DNA of 64,000 bases from Mantis religiosa (Eukaryota > Arthropoda > Insecta > Mantodea > Mantidae). The DNA lies in assembly GCA_030765055.1 (NCBI GenBank), contig CM060947.1:53724591-53788590 (forward strand), given 5' to 3'. Shown here one piece after another: positions 58,794-64,000 of this stretch (its first letter is position 1; every line of letters begins with the position of its first letter). A program made the translations under genes and the position numbers. The notes under the pieces were generated by a model. That model was not told the origin of the DNA, made no database searches, and saw only the letters and a program-made list of their open reading frames with translations.

Positions 58794-60112
58794 CGGGGGT
58801 GGGTCAAAAAGTAATGCCTCCTATTTTTTCTCTTTTAATTGCCAATAAAATTGAATCCAATTTACATAGCTTGAAAACTACAACATTGACGATTAATTTG
58901 TCACTATGCAATATACTCTCCGTCCTTTTCCACAGTTTTGGTTCACCTTTTAACTAGGGTATGTATCCCAGTGTGGTAAAACACACGCTCTTGCTTCCTA
59001 AGCCATTGACGCACGGACGTTTTCACAGCCTCCTCATCTTCACAATGAATCCCACGATGAGCTTTCTTAGTGGCCCGAACAGACGGAAGTCTAATGGTGC
59101 CAGGTCAGGGCTGTATGGGGGGTGAGGTAAGACTTGCTATCCCAATTTCTCAATTGCTGCAATGGTGTAACGGCTGGTGCGTAGTCTTGCACTGTCATGC
59201 AAAAGAAGAACATCCGTAATAGTTATTGTTGGTCGAACTCGGCGAAGACGTGCTTTCAGCTTTTTGAAAGTTCTGACGTGTTGGAGAGAATTTATTGTGC
59301 ATCCCTGCTCCAAAAACACTGCAAAAAACACTGCATCCCAAAACACTGTCACCACAGCTTTCCCTGCCGACCGCTGAGTTTTGAATTTCTTTTTTCTTCG
59401 GTGTCATTGTGGAATGCCATTCCATTAACTGCCTCTTTGATTCAGGTTAAAAAAAATGGAGCCACGCTTCGTCTCCAGTAACAATTTTTTCCAGAAACTC
59501 CTCTCCCTCCAAATTGAAGCGCTGCAAGTGTTCGGAGGCTACATTTTTCCTTGTTTCTTTGTTTTGGTTGGTTAACATTCTTGGTACCCAACAAAATTTT
59601 GAGTAACCCAGTGGTTGAAAAAACGTCATCACACTGTCTTTACTGAGGGGGGTAATGCGACATAATTCACCTGTTGTTACACGGCGATCATCACGAATGA
59701 TGTCATCGACTCGCTGAATGTTGATTGGAGTCACTGCAGTCACCGGTCTGCCGCTTCGCTTTTCATCTGCCAATGGTGTTTGCCCTTCAGCTTCGTTACA
59801 GCGACGAACCCATCGTCTAACAGTGCTGACATCCACCGTTGCATCACCAATTACATTTTTTAGCCTTTCGTGAATGCGAATTGGCGTTTCACCTTTCGCA
59901 GTCAAGAATTCAATCACAGAACGCTGTGTAATACGAATTTCGATGTCAGCCATTTTGCAAGAGGATGCAGTACTGCCACTTGTTGACTTAGGAAGTTACT
60001 ACTGCAGGGGATTGGAGAAGAAGGTTTGAGGAATAGCGCCAAATTGGAAGTTTTCACATTACTTAGTTATTTAAGGAAAAAATAGGAGGCATTACTTTTT
60101 TACCCACCCTCA
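58794..60112 (-). mobile_element. Mariner M4, full-length copy with intact ends
   Basis: Inverted repeats GGGTGGGTCAAAAAGTAATG at the left and its near-perfect complement at the right bound 1319 bp, the expected mariner length. TA flanks at 58792-58793 and 60113-60114. It is the best-preserved DNA transposon of the window. Confidence 0.95.
58850..59953 (-). pseudogene. Mariner M4 transposase with all three catalytic Asp codons but broken frame
   Basis: The ATG at 59951-59953 opens MADIEIRITQRSVIEFL. First HTH: ETPIRIHERLKNVIGDATVD; WVRRCNEAEGQTP and RSGRPVTAV hinge; second HTH VTTGELCRITPLSKDSVM. The first catalytic block TGDEAWLHFF ends the 168-codon frame at 59447, where a stop stands in place of the Asp or neighbour in HFDPES. 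PESKRQLMEWHS continues directly. After a frame change, VTVFWDAVFFAVFLEQG and LLLHDSARLRTS (second Asp) follow. A TAG replaces Trp in EKLGW, then YSPDLAPLDFRLFGPLRK holds the third Asp. The C-terminus decays near 58850. D,D34D type. Confidence 0.9.
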
Positions 60113-60114
60113 TA

Positions 60115-60912
60115 TTTGGTTTTAAATTTGTGATGTTCATAGACCAACAGATATACTCATTCACACCTTTTCCTAAGTCTTTTGTTATTCAAAGGGCTTG
60201 AAACGTGTGTACAACCTTTGGGGGGCATGCTGCACCTTTTCTGCCTGCTATATGTGTGCTAAAGAAATCAAAACTTGCCAACTTAAGTATCTCTGTGTCT
60301 GGTATTCTTGTATATTTTCTGAAACGCGATCATTTTTAACAGGCGCTACCGATGTAATGGTTATGTTCTGGAACGAAGCTAGGCAGTTGAGCTTTTCCGG
60401 CCATTATTTAAGTTGTGTGTACACCGGAACTGAATTCCGGGCATGCTTAAGGGATCACAAGCAATAAAAACAAGATAGGGTGTGCGGTTTCCACTTTTTA
60501 TCGTTCTTTGTCAAACTTCCCAGCGCGGTTGTATATTGGTTAGGTAAAACAATACCTGTTCATCTCTTACATCAAAGTGGAGCTCTGCAGGGAGCGAGTT
60601 ATTTCTCTTCTGTACTCAGCACGTGCCAATATCATTAGCAACGTTTCGTTCACTTTAAGAAAAAATGTGAAGGTTATATACATCCTACGAAATTCTCGTG
60701 TTTTTTTCTTTCCCTAACATAAAGGAAAGATAATATTCGATGAGCAAAACTGTAAGCGAAGACGATGTGCTCCTTAGAGGACGCTAGTGTATTGTTGTGT
60801 TGGAATGACCTTTGTGGGCGAAGAAATTAACTATCTCTGACAATTAAGTGTGTAATACGATTATGTTTCTTCAGTCTAAGTGAGAAATAGAGCCTCTTTT
60901 CCTGAAATGAGC
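60115..60912. other. Intergenic stretch, nothing recognised
   Basis: An 89-codon plus-strand frame at 60198-60467 has no known motif. Confidence 0.45.
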
Positions 60913-60914
60913 TA

Positions 60915-61841
60915 CGAGGGCTGTGCAATAAAGAATGATCATTATATTTTACGGTCATAATTTCTCACAACTACAATTCAATCTTATTATAGGTTATTAG
61001 CTTAATGTGAAACAAACACGCCACAGTAGTTTCATTGTTGGTACTCCTGGATCCCGCCTGTGAGAACCAGGCAAGTTCAGACATGTTCAGTATCGCCTAC
61101 CGCTGCAATGGAGGTAATATGTAGTTAAAGTTGATGTTAGAGGAAGATCCGGAGTTTATTTCAAACGTAATCACTGCTGATGAAACTTTGCTACATCATT
61201 TTGATCCTGAGAGCAAACAGCAAAGCTCAGTGTGGAAATCTCCTTCATCACCAACCCCCCAAGAAAGCAAAAGTGGTTGCTTCTGCTGGGAAAATTATGG
61301 TCATCTCATTCTTTGATATTCATGGAGTGGTTTATCAGCATGTTGTACCTGCACACACATCAGTAACTGGACAATATTACAGGGGTATCCTGAAAAAATT
61401 GCAAGTCCATATCAGGCGCAAAAGACCACATTTCCATGAAGCAGGCTGGGTGCTGCACCATGATAATGCGTGGCTGCATATTGCCAATGTTGTTGCTGAA
61501 TATCTTGCAAAGATCAACGTGAGGTGCTTCCCCCACCCTCCCTATAGTCCGGATTTAGCCCCATGTGACCTGTTTTCTATTCCATAACTTGAAGAAACGC
61601 CTTCGTGGGAGGCACTATCCATTATCAGAAGCAGTGGTGAAGGCGATTTTGAAGTTTCTCTCAAAAAAATGGTCTCCAGCATATCTTTGAAGACTGGCAG
61701 GAGCGCTGGGACAAGTGTATCGCATTCAGAGGAGACTATTTTAAGAAGGACCATCAAAAGTATGAGGAAGAGTAAAGGTACGTTGCCAAAAAAAAAAAAA
61801 AAAAAAAAAATGTGATCATCCTTTATTGAACAGCCCTGGTG
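60915..61841 (+). mobile_element. Mariner M1d, internally deleted copy with both ends
   Basis: Left GAGGGCTGTGCAATAAAGAATG and right CCTTTATTGAACAGCCCTGG are the M1 inverted repeats; TA at 60913-60914 and 61842-61843. The 5' untranslated part joins the catalytic half at AATGGAGGTAATATGTAGTTAAAG (61109-61132), the same junction as M1a. An A-run of about 22 at 61789-61810 lies at the place where M1c has its T-run. Confidence 0.92.
61131..61587 (+). pseudogene. Mariner M1d transposase catalytic half
   Basis: Frame 61131-61316 holds EEDPEFISNVITADETLLHH with the first catalytic Asp, then FDPESKQQSSVWKSP. At the C-run near 61254 the useful frame changes to that of 61180-61587: KAKVVASAGKIMVISFFDIH, HIRRKRPHFHEAGWVLHHDN (second Asp) and YSPDLAPCDLFSIP (third Asp), closing at 61587. 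All three acidic positions survive. There is no DNA-binding domain, and the C-terminus is in yet another frame. It cannot act alone. Confidence 0.87.
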
Positions 61842-62086
61842 TATAATTTTTCCATTTCTAACATTGTTGTTTTTTAAGTTAAAACATATTTATAACGATT
61901 TTGGATAGAAATTGCTTCAGGAATAATACAGTAATAAAATATAGTTTCTTAAATTCATAATCCTCCTTGTTGTTATGATATTTACTTAGTCAGTGCTGAA
62001 AATGGCCAAAAATAAATGCTGATACAACAGTTGGCAAAGCGGATTAAGTTAAGTTGGGGGACTAATTCTTTTTTTCTTTTTCTTTT

Positions 62087-62148
62087 ATGTTTACATTCTC
62101 CAACGTTAGCTCATGTCGAACGATGAATGAAATGGGTGAAATAATGTG
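62087..62148 (-). repeat. SINE-A tail fragment at left edge of M2b
   Basis: TACATTCTCCAACGTTAGC and GAATGAAATGGGTGAAATAATG match the SINE-A 3' region, cut at the M2b boundary. Weakly similar sequence (TTAACTGAGCC, 63013-63023) resumes after M2b, so the mariner may have split the SINE. Confidence 0.7.
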
Positions 62149-63006
62149 AAGGGCGTTCAAGTTATAACACCATTTTTTTTAAGACTGGGACCAGATCGGA
62201 ACTTCTATTTGTTAATAAAAATACACGTGGAGTCGGTGAATGCCAGACAGATGGCAGCACTGCACATGCATGGAACATTAGTGGCAGCGATGGGAGTAAA
62301 GTCCTCTTGGTACTTAAAATGACGACGTTTTCATTGAAAAACGGGCGTGTAAACATTCGTTTTCTCCATTTTCGTGGTGTGGCACCTATTGAAATTCATC
62401 GCCAGTTGAGCGAGGCATATAGTGATGGTACCATGGATGTGTCTAATGTGCGTTCCTGGGTGCAACAGTTCGATGAAGTCAGAACATCGTGTGATAACAA
62501 ACCAAGAAGGTATTGCAGACATCGCCTACAAAATTGGCATTTTTGCGGAATCTTTGTATACAATCCTGCATGAAGATCTAAAAATGCTTTATCGGCGATC
62601 CTCCAAAACAACGTTCTCCACTCGCTGGATCATGTCGTCAGACCGGCTGGTGTGAGGCTGTGACTGTCTTGGTTTGTTGTCTCACGATGTTCTGCCTTCA
62701 TTGAACTGTCGCACCCAGGAAGGCACATTAGACACATCCATGTTACCATCACCACATGCCTCGCTCAACTGACGATGAATTTCAATAGGTGTCACACAAC
62801 GAAACTGGAGAAAACAAATGATTACACTCTGTTTTTGCAATGAAAACTTCGCCATTTTAAGTATCAAAAGGTCCTTACTCTCCACTAGATTTATATGCAC
62901 TGAGTGCTGCCATCTCTGCCAGGCAATCACAAAGAGTCCACGTGTATTTAAGAAAGACATAAGTTCCTATCTGATCCCAGTGGAGTTATAACTTGAACGT
63001 ACTTCG
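62149..63006. mobile_element. Mariner M2b fold-back, complete at both ends
   Basis: Both termini GCGTTCAAGTTATAAC are present; TA at 63007-63008. Left arm 62149-62507 and right arm 62668-63006 are inverted, roughly 85-90 percent identical, each with an M2 5' end and first HTH (for example ATTGAAATTCATCGCCAG / ATTGAAATTCATCGTCAG). The 160-nt spacer carries a second HTH (ADIAYKIGIFAESLYTILHE) in plus orientation. No catalytic domain exists, and the 88- and 92-codon frames on the two strands are the same HTH read from each arm. Confidence 0.9.
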
Positions 63007-63008
63007 TA

Positions 63009-63317
63009 CTTAACTGAGCCAAGAAAAATGGAGAATGGTACCATGAAATCTGTGTGGGCGCCGACGGAAAGAAACAACTCATATGTGGAAAGTGTTTTTG
63101 AGATGCATAAGCATATAAATATACAAGTGTAGAAATGTGTTATTTTGTTCTCATGATTACATTATTTTCACTTTCATATTTACTGAAAATTAGGGAATTT
63201 CTAAGATATTCTCAAAATATTGATCCAATTCACAGTAACCTTAATTTATACCACATGTAACTACTCTTTGCCCCTATCTTTAATTTTATTTTTTTTAGAC
63301 TTTTAAATTAGATTTTT
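63009..63317. other. AT-rich stretch without recognised features
   Basis: Possible remainder of the split SINE-A at 63013-63040; otherwise nothing. Confidence 0.45.
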
Positions 63318-64000
63318 ACTATGCATATTCCAAAATTTTACAATTTACAACTTTTGGCTACATTTATTTGTCTTTACCTTGTTGCTACCTTGGCTTACAT
63401 GACACCCTGGTCTTCTGTTCTGTCAGGTAGCTCTTAACCTCCATGCCTCCTCGTTATTTAATTATTACCGTTCCATTCCCTGATCTTCCTGTCTAATATT
63501 CTTTACATTTCTGGTCCATTTTTCTTTTATTTCTGCAAGAACTCACCAATGCTTCTTACCTTCTTTTCCTCCCTGCCCGTTAACATTTTTATAGCTACTA
63601 TCCTCTTCTCTAACTTCTCTCATTTTTCCTCCCAAACCTTTCTTCTCCACATTGCAAGCTCCTCACATTCTGTTACACAGTGTTCTTTGCCTTATTTTCC
63701 CCCACACAATTCACAAATTCCCTTTTCCCTACCTTTTATCCCTCTTAGAAATATTGTTCCTGTTCTCATCCATGCTAACCCTTCTCTCTCTTGCCTACTG
63801 CAGTAAACTGCATATGCTTCTCGTCCCTAATTTCTTTTTGTTTGCTTGTAAAATTGTAATGATTTCATATTTTCTAGACCTCCCCATATTTCCAGTCGTT
63901 CTATATCTTTTATTCTGCATTTTACCAAATTACCCACATCGCTTGTACTTCTTTCCTCTAATCTCCATAGATTTCCCATTCCTACTTTTTCCATATTTCC
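63318..64000 (-). mobile_element. Non-LTR retrotransposon 3' end, copy 2 (LINE-Z), cut by window edge
   Basis: Minus strand from the right edge: LAWMRTGTIFLRGIKGREKG, then a zinc-knuckle CELCGGK-stop-GKEHCVTEC with Cys codons at 63713, 63704 and 63665 and the His codon at 63680, a C-x2-C-x7-H-x4-C arrangement usual at the C-terminus of insect LINE reverse transcriptases. WRRKVWEEK, a second stop, and VAIKMLTGREEKKV follow. Coding ends near 63465 and a 3' UTR runs to 63318. Copy 1 at 21784-22137 shares the last 350 bp. Confidence 0.75.

Overview
The window looks like a gene-poor, transposon-saturated stretch of a large arthropod genome. The evidence is the number of Tc1/mariner relics, a hAT element, jockey-like and other non-LTR retrotransposon fragments, at least six tRNA-derived SINE families and long microsatellites, with no bacterial-style operon or intact host gene. 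An insect is most likely. A cockroach or termite lineage is a guess from the general look of the repeats, not a proven assignment. No complete, functional protein-coding gene was recognised; nearly every readable protein fragment is a broken transposase or reverse transcriptase.

Layout. 0-10 kb: two decayed non-LTR retrotransposon fragments, an (ATT)n tract, a decayed transposase and a SINE. 10-21 kb: mariner relics M1a, M5, M8 and M6, four SINE insertions (one inside M8), a SINE fold-back, and an extremely C-poor tract. 21-29 kb: a LINE 3' end, two relics of another transposase group (M7, M9), SINEs, a 652-nt pure-purine tract and a GA/GT microsatellite. 29-41 kb: mostly AT-rich and unrecognised, with mariners M2a and M1b, two long SINEs, a GC-rich island and an unrecognised two-frame ORF pair. 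41-52 kb: SINEs, mariner M1c with a SINE inside, a hAT element with perfect 8-bp target duplications, and a decayed relic of a conserved arthropod protein family. 52-64 kb: a SINE/mariner palindrome, mariners M2c, M3, M4, M1d and M2b, and a LINE 3' end running off the right edge.

Names used here are local labels. M1 to M9 are transposase groups. SINE-A to SINE-F are tRNA-derived repeats distinguished by their heads and bodies. Several insertions are dated relative to each other by nesting and target-site duplications (TSDs): SINE-A in M8, SINE-A in M1c, SINE-F in M3, a TTAA-flanked insertion in M2c.

The most interesting recurrent theme is inverted duplication. Three M2 mariners have two head-to-head copies of their 5' end. 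M7 has its 5' half replaced by an inverted copy of its own 3' end. SINE-E and the SINE-A tail each occur as near-perfect palindromes. Such self-complementary elements could give hairpin RNA if transcribed; that is inference. Two M1 copies 50 kb apart also share exactly the same internal deletion, which points to an amplified non-autonomous lineage.
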